Source: Patulibacter sp.
GTDB taxonomy: Bacteria; Actinomycetota; Thermoleophilia; Solirubrobacterales; Solirubrobacteraceae
Assembly: GCA_031119595.1 (NCBI GenBank)
Contig: JAVHXX010000202.1
Coordinates: forward strand, 1 to 7,821
Direction: 5' to 3'
DNA: 7,821 bases
This document shows, piece after piece, positions 1 to 6,445 of the stretch. How positions within the stretch are numbered: the first letter of the stretch is position 1; each line of letters begins with the position of its first letter. The position numbers and the translations under genes were made by a program. The notes beneath the pieces are model-generated. The model was given only the letters and a program-made list of their open reading frames with translations. It had not been told where the DNA came from and ran no database searches.

Positions 1-13
1 ACGAACGCCCGAG

Positions 14-220
14 CGGAACGCCACCGACGCCCCGTCCCTCGCACGGTCCGCCGCCTTCGGCGCGGACGAACCCCGCCCCGCACCACCACCCACGCGCCGA
101 ACGGAACGCCACCGTCGCCCCGTCCCTCGCCGTGACGCCACCCCGCCCGCGTCTCTCTCGCCGTAACACCACGCCGGCCAAGGCCCCGCGGTCACAACAC
201 CACACCGGCCCCATCCCTCC
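14..220. repeat. Degenerate ~30-bp intergenic repeats
   Basis: Two 29-base copies at 14-42 and 102-130 are identical except at one base (27 versus 115), with an offset of 88 bp. Right after the second copy, looser versions of the same unit follow at about 132-161, 162-190 and 191-220. Each starts GTNAC and carries an AC-CCAC core followed by C-rich sequence ending in CTC or CGC. The stretch 1-283 contains no convincing gene: the frames crossing it are shadows of the neighbouring minus-strand gene. The repeats lie downstream of that gene. Whether they spread as mobile intergenic repeats or arose by local duplication cannot be told from one locus. Confidence 0.6.
46..67. other. Hairpin between the repeats
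   Basis: GTCCGC at 46-51 pairs with GCGGAC at 62-67, and after one bulged base GCC at 53-55 pairs with GGC at 59-61 around a TTC loop, giving a 9-bp stem. It lies about 220 bp past the stop of the minus-strand FAD-protein gene. It could terminate that operon, but there is no T-rich tract on either side, so a terminator role is only a guess. Confidence 0.35.
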
Positions 221-283
221 TCGTCCCGACCCAGCGATCGGGTGACCGCCGCGAACGCGGGCCACCCCGCCGAGCTCCGCGCG

Positions 284-1510
284 CTAAGCCCGCCCGCGCA
301 CGAGCGCCGCGGCGATCCGGGCCGCAGCGGGCCGTGCGCCGGCCAGGTTGCGCGAGGCCGGACCGACGCCGAGTGCTGCGTACGGACCGGCGACGAAGAC
401 GTTCGTACCGGGGAGGCGGAGGTCGCCGTCGACCTCCGGGAGTCCGCCGTGGACGGGGATCCCGAGATGGCGGACCATCGGCGCGACCAGGGGATCCTCG
501 GCGACGTCGTTGACGAACCCGGTCGCGAACCACACGTCGGTCACGGGCGGGGCCACGTCGCCGCCGCCGCTCTCCAGGTCGACCTCCGCCAGCAGCTCGA
601 GCACCTCCGCCTCGACGTCGACCGCCTCCCGGATCACGAGCCCACTGCCCGGCGTGCGCTCGCGCTCCCACAGCGCGTCGAGGACGCGCGGCGGCATGGT
701 GCCACCGTCGCGGGCCTCGTCGATGAGCGCCCGCCGCTCCGCCGCGCTGGCAGCGTCGTAGACCGCGAGGCGCCGCGGACCCAGCCAGCTCGCGTCGACG
801 TCGTACGGCCGTGCGCGGAGGGGGCGGCGCGTGAGCAGGGTGACCCGCGCGCCACGGTCGAGGGCGCCGGCGACCAGTGACCCGGCCGTGAGCCCACCGC
901 CGACGACGGCCACGTGGCGGCCGCGCAGGTCGTCGCCGACCTCGCGCAGATCGACGGTGGATGCGTGCTGTACTGCACCACGCTCGATCAACGCGGCCGC
1001 CCACTCCGGTACGCGCGGCACCGAGGGATTGTGGGCGATCACGACATGACCCGCCGCGATCCGATGTGCGTCCCCGGGACCAGTCGATGCCTCAAGCTCA
1101 AGTTGAACCTGAGACGAATCTCCGTCGCCAGTCGCGATCGACACGATTCGACCGCGACGCCACTCGACCGGACCGAGGCCCTCGACCAAGCCGTCGACGA
1201 ACACGCGCATGCCGGCGGGCGTCGGCACCCGCTCGGCCTCGGGGCGTCGGAGCCCCACCTGCATCTCGACGGCTTCGGCCTCCACGAGATCTCGGAAGGC
1301 CATCGGCCGGGGACCGGGGTGGTGGACCTGCGGCGAGCGCAGGCGGTCGAGGTCGAGCCGCGCGAGCTTCTCGTCCCACGCGTGCATCCACCGGTCGTGC
1401 GGGTCGACGACGACCACACGGTCCGGCCAGGGTTCCGGCCGCGCGGCGAGCGCCGCCAGGACCGCGAGGCCGTGTGGGCCCGCGCCGATCAGGACGAGGT
1501 CGGCGGTCAC
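284..1510 (-). CDS. FAD/NAD(P)-binding oxidoreductase-like protein
   Basis: This 408-residue protein has two dinucleotide-binding signatures: GAGPHG at residues 9-14, directly after the first beta strand (FAD), and VVGGGLTAG at 202-210 (NAD(P)H). A third motif, FATGF, lies at 328-332. This is the layout of class B flavin monooxygenases and lysine/ornithine N-hydroxylases. Blocks LRSPQVHHPGP (57-67), SWLGP (241-245), GGTMPP (269-274) and a C-terminal AALGVGP..RNLAGAR block (378-393) match a family annotated only as FAD/NAD(P)-binding protein that I recall from cyanobacteria and actinobacteria; the substrate is unknown. The GTG start was chosen because it overlaps the stop of the upstream MFS gene by four bases (GTGA), which implies translational coupling, and because it places the FAD motif at the usual distance from the N-terminus. 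The open frame extends further upstream but only as a shadow of the transporter gene. It ends with TAG. The fold is secure; the reaction is not. Confidence 0.88.
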   Translation of the reverse strand: MTADLVLIGAGPHGLAVLAALAARPEPWPDRVVVVDPHDRWMHAWDEKLARLDLDRLRSPQVHHPGPRPMAFRDLVEAEAVEMQVGLRRPEAERVPTPAGMRVFVDGLVEGLGPVEWRRGRIVSIATGDGDSSQVQLELEASTGPGDAHRIAAGHVVIAHNPSVPRVPEWAAALIERGAVQHASTVDLREVGDDLRGRHVAVVGGGLTAGSLVAGALDRGARVTLLTRRPLRARPYDVDASWLGPRRLAVYDAASAAERRALIDEARDGGTMPPRVLDALWERERTPGSGLVIREAVDVEAEVLELLAEVDLESGGGDVAPPVTDVWFATGFVNDVAEDPLVAPMVRHLGIPVHGGLPEVDGDLRLPGTNVFVAGPYAALGVGPASRNLAGARPAAARIAAALVRGRA

Positions 1511-2694
1511 GCGACCACCTCGGCCGGAGGTGGCGGGACCGAGGTGGGCCGGCGACCCGTCCGCGGCGCCACGGCAAGGGCACCCAGCGTGAGGGCCGCC
1601 GCGACCAGGAACGCCTGCGGCCGGCCGACCAACGCGGCACTGACCCCGGCGAGCGGCCCGCCGACGGCCAGTCCGAGGTCGAGGAACGCCGTGAACCCGC
1701 CCAGCGCGGCGCCCCGGAGGTCGTCCGGCGCGGCGTCGACCACGATCAGTGCCAGTGCTGGGAACACCGCGGCGTAGCCGATGCCCAGGAGCACGCCGCC
1801 CGCGAGCGCCATCACGAGACTCTGCGCGCCGGCGATGACGAGCAACCCGACCGCCTGGGAGGCGCACCCGGCGACGAGCACGCCGTACGGCCCGGCGCGG
1901 TCGAGCGCGACGGCCACGGCGACCCGCGTCACGACGACGGCGGCGGCGACGGCCGTGAGCGTGAGGCCGGGACTGCCGATGCCCCGCGAAGCCAGGTGCA
2001 GGGTCACGAGACTCGCGACCGCGCCGTACCCGAGGTTCGCGAGTGCGAGCGCCGCGCCGGGACGCACCGAGACGGCGAGGATGAGCGGCGCACGCGGGCC
2101 GGGCCGCCGGGCGCGGGGCGCCTCGCGGCCGCTCCACGCGCAGGCGACGAGCCCGGCGAGGGGGATCACCACGACCGACAGCCACACGTCGCGGTAGTTC
2201 CCCGTCCAGCTCAGGAGGCCCTCGCCGATCGCGGTCCCGGCGGTGGCACCGAGCCAGATTGCCATCCCGAAGAGCGAGATCGCGCCGCCGTGGCGCTCCT
2301 TCGGGGTGAGGTCCAGGGCCCAGGCCATCGCGGCGGCGTAGACCCAGGACTCACCGGCGCCGGCGATCATCCGCGCCACGATCAGCGTGGTGTACGAGTG
2401 TTGGAAGCAGAGGAGGATGCCGCCCGCCACGCACAGCACCATCCCGGTGACGACCGCGAGCCGGCGAGAGCGCTCGTCGGCGAGGCGACCCCCGAACGGA
2501 CGGGTCACCATCGCCGCGAGCGACAGCGATCCGACCGCGAAGCCCGCCATGACATCGGTTCCGCCGAGCGGTCCGTGCACGTATCTGGGGAGCACCGCCA
2601 GCGGAATCCCCACGCACAGGAAGGCGCACCACGTCGCGAACCACAGGACGGCGATGGTCCGTGAAGCGGGGGAACGTGGCACAGCGAGCACCAT
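1507..2694 (-). CDS. MFS transporter, YfcJ/YhhS-like
   Basis: This 395-residue membrane protein has about twelve hydrophobic segments. Motif A of the major facilitator superfamily is seen as RPFGGRLADERSRR at 65-78, after the second segment. GAGESWVYAAAMAW (112-125), GMAIWLGATAG (143-153) and a RGAALGGFTAFLDLGLAVGGP stretch (327-347) closely resemble the E. coli YfcJ/YhhS group as I remember it. That group is usually called putative sugar or drug exporters, and the metallophore exporter CntE is another MFS exporter of similar design. ATG at 2694 is preferred because the protein then begins a few residues before the first membrane segment. The frame runs on upstream into rpmG, but that part has no membrane character. 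No strong Shine-Dalgarno precedes this ATG; GTG four codons downstream is an alternative start. It is the first gene of a two-gene unit with the FAD protein. An exported substrate is inferred, not shown. Confidence 0.9.
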   Translation of the reverse strand: MVLAVPRSPASRTIAVLWFATWCAFLCVGIPLAVLPRYVHGPLGGTDVMAGFAVGSLSLAAMVTRPFGGRLADERSRRLAVVTGMVLCVAGGILLCFQHSYTTLIVARMIAGAGESWVYAAAMAWALDLTPKERHGGAISLFGMAIWLGATAGTAIGEGLLSWTGNYRDVWLSVVVIPLAGLVACAWSGREAPRARRPGPRAPLILAVSVRPGAALALANLGYGAVASLVTLHLASRGIGSPGLTLTAVAAAVVVTRVAVAVALDRAGPYGVLVAGCASQAVGLLVIAGAQSLVMALAGGVLLGIGYAAVFPALALIVVDAAPDDLRGAALGGFTAFLDLGLAVGGPLAGVSAALVGRPQAFLVAAALTLGALAVAPRTGRRPTSVPPPPAEVVA

Positions 2695-2742
2695 AGGCAG
2701 GCTCGCAACTGGGGGACGTCCGTGCCGTGTGCCAGAGGGGGG

Positions 2743-2772
2743 CCGACGCTCCAGCCCGTGGCGCGCTACAGT
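2743..2772 (+). promoter_or_regulatory. Putative promoter of the rpmG-secE-nusG operon
   Basis: TACAGT at 2767-2772 fits the actinobacterial -10 pattern TANNNT, and CCGACG at 2743-2748 is a passable -35 with an 18-base spacer. Transcription would start near 2779 and give a leader of about 58 bases before rpmG. It lies in the divergent gap with the MFS gene. I see no equally clear promoter for the minus strand in this gap. Confidence 0.42.
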
Positions 2773-2780
2773 GCCCGTTC

Positions 2781-2802
2781 GGACCTGTTCTCGGACAGGT
2801 CC
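2781..2802 (+). promoter_or_regulatory. Perfect palindrome in the rpmG leader
   Basis: GGACCTGT (2781-2788) and ACAGGTCC (2795-2802) are exact inverted repeats around a 6-base centre, TCTCGG. Immediately after comes TTGTTCTGTCT, T-rich for this GC-rich DNA. As RNA this is a stem followed by a U-rich run, so it could act as an attenuator or early terminator. As DNA it has the size and symmetry of a dimeric repressor operator, which could control either divergent unit. The sequence alone does not decide between these. Confidence 0.5.
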
Positions 2803-2836
2803 TTGTTCTGTCTGCTCAACACCCCGGAGAGCCACC

Positions 2837-3001
2837 ATGGCCCGCGGAGATGTGCGCATTGGAGTCACGCTCGCTTGCGAGACGTGCAAGCGCCGCAACT
2901 ACCAGACCACCAAGTCGAAGCGAAACACGCCTGACCGCCTGGCGATTCGCAAGTACTGCAAGTGGTGCAAAACCCACACGTCCCACCGCGAGACCCGCTA
3001 G
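2837..3001 (+). CDS. rpmG: 50S ribosomal protein L33
   Basis: This small basic protein of 54 residues is a component of the large ribosomal subunit near the E site. It has the four cysteines of a zinc ribbon, C14-x2-C17 and C41-x2-C44, so it is the zinc-binding (C+) form. The core NYQTTKSKRNTPDRLAIRKYC is typical of the family and the length is normal. GGAGA at 2826-2830 lies six bases before the ATG, a good ribosome-binding site. It is the first gene of the cluster and ends 17 bases before secE, the usual actinobacterial rpmG-secE-nusG order, although no tRNA gene is present here. C- forms of L33 replace zinc forms under zinc limitation in some bacteria; whether this genome has one cannot be seen here. 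Confidence 0.97.
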   Translation: MARGDVRIGVTLACETCKRRNYQTTKSKRNTPDRLAIRKYCKWCKTHTSHRETR

Positions 3002-3018
3002 TCGGGATCTGCTGACCC

Positions 3019-3501
3019 GTGGCTCGTAACGACGATCGTGCACGCGCCCGCCGCAACAAGCGGCGTGGCGAAGACGACTCCCCGGCCGAAGAGGCCGCGG
3101 AGACGACCGGTGCTGCCCCGCTCGAGGGTGGCTCCGACGATTCGTCGTCCGGTCTCACGGACACGCAGCGCGCCGAGAACGAGTCCCGCATGGGGCTGTC
3201 CGGAGCCGTCGAGGCCCCGAGCGATCTCGGCATGACCGAGGAGGAGTACGACGACGCGTCGGACTTCGTCCCGGACTCGGGCGGCGCGGTCGTCGGCGGT
3301 GAGGTCACCACCAAGAGCGGTGGCCCGCGCGTCATCCGCTTCTTCCGCGCGTCGTGGGCGGAGCTCCAGCGGGTCATCTGGCCCACGCGTCAGCAGGTCG
3401 CCCAGGGCACCGCTGTCACGCTGGGCTTCGTCGTCATCGCGGGTGTGTACCTCGGCGTCGCCGACGTCGCCGCCCGCGCCATCGTCAACCTCATCATCTA
3501 G
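3019..3501 (+). CDS. secE: Preprotein translocase subunit SecE
   Basis: This is the essential small subunit of the SecYEG channel, located in the cytoplasmic membrane. The SecE domain occupies about residues 104-160: an amphipathic helix with SWAELQRVIWPTRQQV (112-127), including the hallmark WPTR/WPT-R segment, then a single transmembrane helix at about 131-150. The first ~100 residues are a low-complexity hydrophilic extension, basic at the start (RARARRNKRRG) and then rich in D, E, S and G. Minimal SecE is about 60 residues, so 160 is long, although N-terminal extensions are common in actinobacteria. The GTG start gives MARND and lies 17 bases after rpmG; the Shine-Dalgarno is weak. Alternative internal starts would remove part of the extension without touching the SecE domain. 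Confidence 0.95.
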   Translation: MARNDDRARARRNKRRGEDDSPAEEAAETTGAAPLEGGSDDSSSGLTDTQRAENESRMGLSGAVEAPSDLGMTEEEYDDASDFVPDSGGAVVGGEVTTKSGGPRVIRFFRASWAELQRVIWPTRQQVAQGTAVTLGFVVIAGVYLGVADVAARAIVNLII

Positions 3502-3521
3502 AGGGACGGGGAACACTTTCC

Positions 3522-4082
3522 ATGTACCGCTGGTACGTCGTCAACACCTACTCGGGTCACGAGAACAAGGTCAAGAGCAACCTCGAGCACCGCGCGATGA
3601 CGCTCGGCCACCGCGCCGCGCTCCGCCAGATCGTCGTCCCCACGGAGACGGTCACCGAGCTCAAGGACGGCGAGAAGAAGAATGTCGAGCAGCGCACGAT
3701 GCCCGGGTACGTGCTCGTTCAGATGAACCTGAACGAGGACACCTGGGGTCTCGTCCGCGGCACGCCCGGGGTCACCGGGTTCGTCGGAGCCGGCGATGAG
3801 CCGATCCCCCTCACGCAGGGTGAGATCGATCGCCTGCTCAAGCGTGGAGCGCCCGCTGGTGGCGCCCCCGCGCAGGCTGGTCCGGCGAGCGCTACGGCGC
3901 GGCCGCGGGTCAGCCAGTTCACGATCGGGGAGTCCGTCAAGGTCATCTCCGGCCCGCTCTCAGACTTCTCCGGCGAGATCGCCGAGATCAACGAGGACGC
4001 GGCGAAACTCAAGGTGCTTGTGTCAATCTTCGGCCGCGAAACGCCGGTCGAGGTTGGCTTCGACCAGGTCAAGAAGGTCTGA
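3522..4082 (+). CDS. nusG: Transcription termination/antitermination factor NusG
   Basis: NusG binds the RNA polymerase clamp and links transcription to Rho or to the ribosome. The 186-residue protein begins MYRWYVVNTYSGHENKVK, the classic start of the NGN domain (about 1-107), which includes MPGYVLVQM (60-68) and the conserved VRGTPGVTGFVG (78-89). An Ala/Gly/Pro linker (109-128) leads to the C-terminal KOW domain (about 131-186) with GESVKVISGPLSDFSGEIAEI and a final VEVGFDQVKKV. It lacks the long N-terminal acidic extension seen in streptomycete and mycobacterial NusG. The start lies 20 bases after secE with a GGGACGGGG tract about ten bases upstream. It ends seven bases before rplK, so co-transcription with both neighbours is expected. 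Confidence 0.97.
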   Translation: MYRWYVVNTYSGHENKVKSNLEHRAMTLGHRAALRQIVVPTETVTELKDGEKKNVEQRTMPGYVLVQMNLNEDTWGLVRGTPGVTGFVGAGDEPIPLTQGEIDRLLKRGAPAGGAPAQAGPASATARPRVSQFTIGESVKVISGPLSDFSGEIAEINEDAAKLKVLVSIFGRETPVEVGFDQVKKV

Positions 4083-4089
4083 CGAGAAG

Positions 4090-4515
4090 ATGGCAAAGAA
4101 GGTTCTAACGACGATCCGGCTCCAGGCGCCGGGAGGCCAGGCGTCCCCCGCGCCGCCGGTCGGCCCCGCGCTCGGTCAGCATGGTCTGAACATCATGGAG
4201 TTCGTCAAGGCGTTCAACGCCCAGACGGCGAACGACCCGGGCACCACGATCCCGGTCGTCATCACGGTCTACGAGGATCGCTCGTTCGACTTCGTGGTCA
4301 AGACTCCGCCGGCAGCCGTCCTCATCAAGCAGGCCATCAACCTGTCGAAGGGCTCCGGCACCCCGCACACCGTCAAGGTCGGCCAGATCAGCACCGCACA
4401 GCTGCGCCTGATCGCCGAGAAGAAGCTCGCTGACTTGAACGCGCACACGGTGGATCAGGCGATCCCGATCATCGCCGGCACCGCACGTTCGATGGGCGTG
4501 GAGGTCGTTGACTAA
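4090..4515 (+). CDS. rplK: 50S ribosomal protein L11
   Basis: L11 forms the GTPase-associated centre with 23S rRNA and the L10-L12 stalk. It is needed for factor function and for RelA activation, and is the site of thiostrepton action. The 141-residue protein shows the family signature in the N-terminal domain, PGGQASPAPPVGPALGQHG (14-32) and NIMEFVKAFNA (34-44). The RNA-binding C-terminal domain ends in IIAGTARSMGVEVVD. The length is normal. Only seven bases separate it from nusG; the purine-rich GACGAGAAG before the ATG is a weak ribosome-binding site, which suggests coupling with nusG translation. Its TAA stop shares one base with the ATG of rplA (TAATG). Confidence 0.98.
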   Translation: MAKKVLTTIRLQAPGGQASPAPPVGPALGQHGLNIMEFVKAFNAQTANDPGTTIPVVITVYEDRSFDFVVKTPPAAVLIKQAINLSKGSGTPHTVKVGQISTAQLRLIAEKKLADLNAHTVDQAIPIIAGTARSMGVEVVD

Positions 4516-5243
4516 TGGCAACGCACAGCAAGGCATACCGCGAAGCGCTCGCTCAGGTCGATCGTCTCCGTGACTACCAGCCGTCGGAGGCGTTCGACCT
4601 CCTGGCGTCGCTTCCGAACAAGAAGTTCAACGAGTCCGTCGAGGTGCACATCCGCACCGGTCTGAACGTCCGCCACGCGGACGAGCAGCTCCGCGGCACG
4701 ATCGCGCTCCCGCACGGTCTCGGCAAGGACGTCAAGGTCGCCGTGTTCGCCCAGGGCGACCGCGCGAAGGCCGCTGAGGACGCCGGCGCCGACATCGTCG
4801 GTACCGACGATCTCGCCAAGCGCATCGAAGAGGGCTTCAACGACTTCGACGTGGTCATCGCCACGCCGGACCTCATGCCGCTCGTCGGTCGCCTCGGCCG
4901 CGTGCTCGGCCCGTCCGGCAAGATGCCGAACCCGAAGGTCGGCACGGTCACCATGGACGTCGCCAAGGCCGTCGAGGAGAGCAAGTCGGGCAAGGTCGAG
5001 TACCGCACCGACCGCAACGCCATCGTGCACCTCTCCATCGGCAAGAAGGACTTCGACAAGTCCAAGCTGCTCGAGAACTACGCCGCCGTGATCGAGGAGC
5101 TCGTTCGCGCGAAGCCCTCGGCCGCGAAGGGCCGCTACCTGCACTCGATCACGATCGCCTCGACCATGGGTCCTGGCATCAAGGTCGATCCCACTCGTAC
5201 CCGCGACATCCTCGAGGAGAGCAACACCGCAGTCGCGGCCTAG
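4515..5243 (+). CDS. rplA: 50S ribosomal protein L1
   Basis: L1 forms the mobile stalk at the ribosomal E site and in many bacteria represses its own rplK-rplA message. The 242-residue protein contains the diagnostic block TPDLMPLVGRLGRVLGPSGK (118-136 region) followed by MPNPKVGTVT (137-146), and near the end SITIASTMGPGIKVDP (211-226). It is slightly longer than the usual 225-235 residues, mostly at the C-terminus. The ATG overlaps the rplK stop by one base (TAATG), a strong sign of translational coupling that also fixes the start. I could not identify an L1-binding mimic in the short nusG-rplK gap. The 76-base gap to rplJ is the largest inside the cluster. Confidence 0.98.
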   Translation: MATHSKAYREALAQVDRLRDYQPSEAFDLLASLPNKKFNESVEVHIRTGLNVRHADEQLRGTIALPHGLGKDVKVAVFAQGDRAKAAEDAGADIVGTDDLAKRIEEGFNDFDVVIATPDLMPLVGRLGRVLGPSGKMPNPKVGTVTMDVAKAVEESKSGKVEYRTDRNAIVHLSIGKKDFDKSKLLENYAAVIEELVRAKPSAAKGRYLHSITIASTMGPGIKVDPTRTRDILEESNTAVAA

Positions 5244-5255
5244 CTCCACACCTCG

Positions 5256-5314
5256 AGGGTCCCCGCAGACCGTCGGCGGCCGCGCTCCAGCGCGGCGGAA
5301 GACCGACCTAGGAG
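5256..5314 (+). promoter_or_regulatory. Ribosomal protein L10 leader
   Basis: The rplA-rplJ gap folds into a two-part hairpin. An outer stem pairs GTCGG (5272-5276) with CCGAC (5303-5307), and an inner 7-bp stem pairs GCCGCGC (5279-5285) with GCGCGGC (5290-5296) around TCCA. Between the stems the internal loop is asymmetric, with two bases on the left and GGAAGA on the right, as in a kink-turn. The GCAGACC...GGAAGACC sequences and position upstream of rplJ fit the known L10 leader, to which L10 or the L10-L12 complex binds to shut down its own synthesis. The assignment rests on position, fold and remembered motifs; a covariance-model search was not run. Confidence 0.72.
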
Positions 5315-5319
5315 ATCCT

Positions 5320-6003
5320 TTGAACCGGCACCAGAAAGAACAGGCCGTCGGCGAACTCGCCCATGAGTTCGACGCGGCCGAGGCGGTCTACGCCGTCGAC
5401 TACCGCGGTCTCACCGTCGCGCAGATCAGCGAGCTCCGCTCGCGCCTCCTGCAGAACGAGACCACGCTGAAGGTCGTCAAGAACTCCGTCACGAAGCTCG
5501 CGGCCGCCAAGGCCGACGTGTCCTCGATCGACGCAGAGCTCACCGGCCCGACCGCTCTTGCCTTCGTGCGTGGCGATGCCGCCGCGTCCGCGAAGATCCT
5601 CGACGGCTTCGTCAAGGAATCGAACGACATCCTCGAGCTCAAGGGTGGCCTGCTCAACGGCAAGCCCCTCACGAGCGCCGATGTCGTCTCGATCGCCAAG
5701 CTCCCGTCGCGCGAGACGCTGGTCCAGCAGCTCGTGAGCCTCATCGCGACGCCGATCTCCGGCACCGCGCGCACGCTCAACGCGATCCTCTCCGCTGTCC
5801 CCGTGCAGCTGCAGAAGATCGCGGACGAAGGCCTCATCGGCGGCAACGCGCCCGCCGCCGCGGCCCCCGCGACCGAGACCCCCGAGGCAGCGGCTCCGGC
5901 CGACGCCCCTGAACCTGACGCCGAGGCTGCTCCCGCCGCCGACGCCGAGGCCGACGCCGCTCCCGCGGACGACGCCGCTGACACTGATTCCACTGAGGAG
6001 TAA
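5320..6003 (+). CDS. rplJ: 50S ribosomal protein L10 with long acidic Ala-rich tail
   Basis: L10 anchors the L7/L12 dimers to the ribosome stalk base and, with L12, represses its own operon. MNRHQKEQAVGEL at the start, AVDYRGLTVAQI (25-36), LKVVKNSVTKLA (50-61), LTGPTALAFVRGD (74-86) and LKGGLLNGKPL (107-117) are typical of the family, and helix alpha-8, which carries L12, follows at about 130-172. The protein has 227 residues, whereas L10 is usually 165-180. The extra ~52 residues (176-227) are almost only A, P, E, D and T and very acidic. The start is TTG, supported by AGGAG at 5310-5314 five bases upstream and by the family N-terminus; no ATG or GTG fits better. The last two codons before the stop (GAG GAG) also form the ribosome-binding site of rplL. 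Confidence 0.97.
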   Translation: MNRHQKEQAVGELAHEFDAAEAVYAVDYRGLTVAQISELRSRLLQNETTLKVVKNSVTKLAAAKADVSSIDAELTGPTALAFVRGDAAASAKILDGFVKESNDILELKGGLLNGKPLTSADVVSIAKLPSRETLVQQLVSLIATPISGTARTLNAILSAVPVQLQKIADEGLIGGNAPAAAAPATETPEAAAPADAPEPDAEAAPAADAEADAAPADDAADTDSTEE

Positions 6004-6008
6004 CGACT

Positions 6009-6395
6009 ATGGCTACCAGCACCGCTGATTGGATTGAAGAGCTCAAGGGCATCACCGTGCTCGAGCTCAGCGAGCGCATCAAGGCGCTCGAAGAGGAGTT
6101 CGGCGTGTCCGCCGCTGCCGTGGCTGCCGCCCCGGCCGCCGGTGGCGCCGCTGGCGGCGGCGAGGCCGCTGCCGACGAGGCTTCCTCGACCGTCGACGTC
6201 GTCCTGACGGGCGCCGGCGACAAGAAGATCGCCGTCATCAAGGTCGTCCGTGCGGCGACCGGCCTCGGCCTCAAGGAGGCGAAGGCTCTCGTCGACGAGG
6301 CGCCGAAGCCGATCAAGGAAGGCGTCGAGCGCGAAGAGGGCGAGAAGCTCAAGGCCGAGCTCGAAGAGGCCGGCGGTTCCGTCGAGCTCAAGTAG
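6009..6395 (+). CDS. rplL: 50S ribosomal protein L7/L12
   Basis: This is the flexible stalk protein, present as several dimers per ribosome, which recruits elongation and initiation factors and stimulates their GTPase activity. The 128-residue chain has the N-terminal dimerisation helices (about 1-35, with WIEELKGITVLELSERIKAL), an Ala/Gly hinge (36-57), and the C-terminal factor-binding domain (62-128) with KKIAVIKVVRAATGLGLKEA (72-91) and ALVDEAPKPIKEGV. The length is normal. The ATG is five bases after the rplJ stop, and GAGGAG at 5995-6000, inside rplJ, lies eight bases upstream. It is followed by a strong terminator, so it is the last gene of this operon. rpoB, its normal next neighbour, is absent. 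Confidence 0.98.
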   Translation: MATSTADWIEELKGITVLELSERIKALEEEFGVSAAAVAAAPAAGGAAGGGEAAADEASSTVDVVLTGAGDKKIAVIKVVRAATGLGLKEAKALVDEAPKPIKEGVEREEGEKLKAELEEAGGSVELK

Positions 6396-6399
6396 CTTC

Positions 6400-6417
6400 C
6401 TGCGGCGCTAGCCGCAG
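6400..6417 (+). other. First hairpin after rplL
   Basis: CTGCGGC (6400-6406) and GCCGCAG (6411-6417) form a perfect 7-bp stem with a GCTA loop, starting four bases after the rplL stop. There is no T tract, so alone it is more likely an RNA 3'-end stabilising stem or part of a compound terminator than a terminator by itself. Confidence 0.6.
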
Positions 6418-6419
6418 CA

Positions 6420-6444
6420 GTTGCGCCGGGATCGACCCGGCAAC
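6420..6444 (+). other. Second hairpin after rplL
   Basis: GTTG (6420-6423) and CCGGG (6426-6430) pair with CCCGG (6436-6440) and CAAC (6441-6444). This leaves a 2-base CG bulge on the left arm and an ATCGA loop, giving nine base pairs. It sits between the first hairpin and the terminator stem with two bases or fewer on each side. Confidence 0.55.
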
Positions 6445-6445
6445 C

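Noticed and set aside
14..130. CRISPR array at the left edge
   Set aside because: Only two good copies, other copies contiguous and degenerate, no regular spacers and no cas gene.
188..249. GCGGTCAC (188-195) and GTGACCGC (242-249) as an inverted repeat
   Set aside because: Arms of only eight bases separated by 46 bases in C-rich DNA; chance is likely and no transcript end or operator context supports it.
961..2664. Very long plus-strand open frame opposite the MFS and FAD genes
   Set aside because: Its composition is Arg/Pro/Gly/Asp-rich with no domain, as expected for the antisense of GC-rich genes; the minus-strand genes have clear family motifs.
4071..4108. AAGAAGGT repeated at the end of nusG and the start of rplK
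   Set aside because: Both copies encode Lys-Lys-Val within conserved termini of the two proteins, so protein constraint explains it.
4512..5249. Minus-strand frame covering all of rplA
   Set aside because: It is the mirror of a highly conserved L1 gene with biased codons; no independent motif or start signal.
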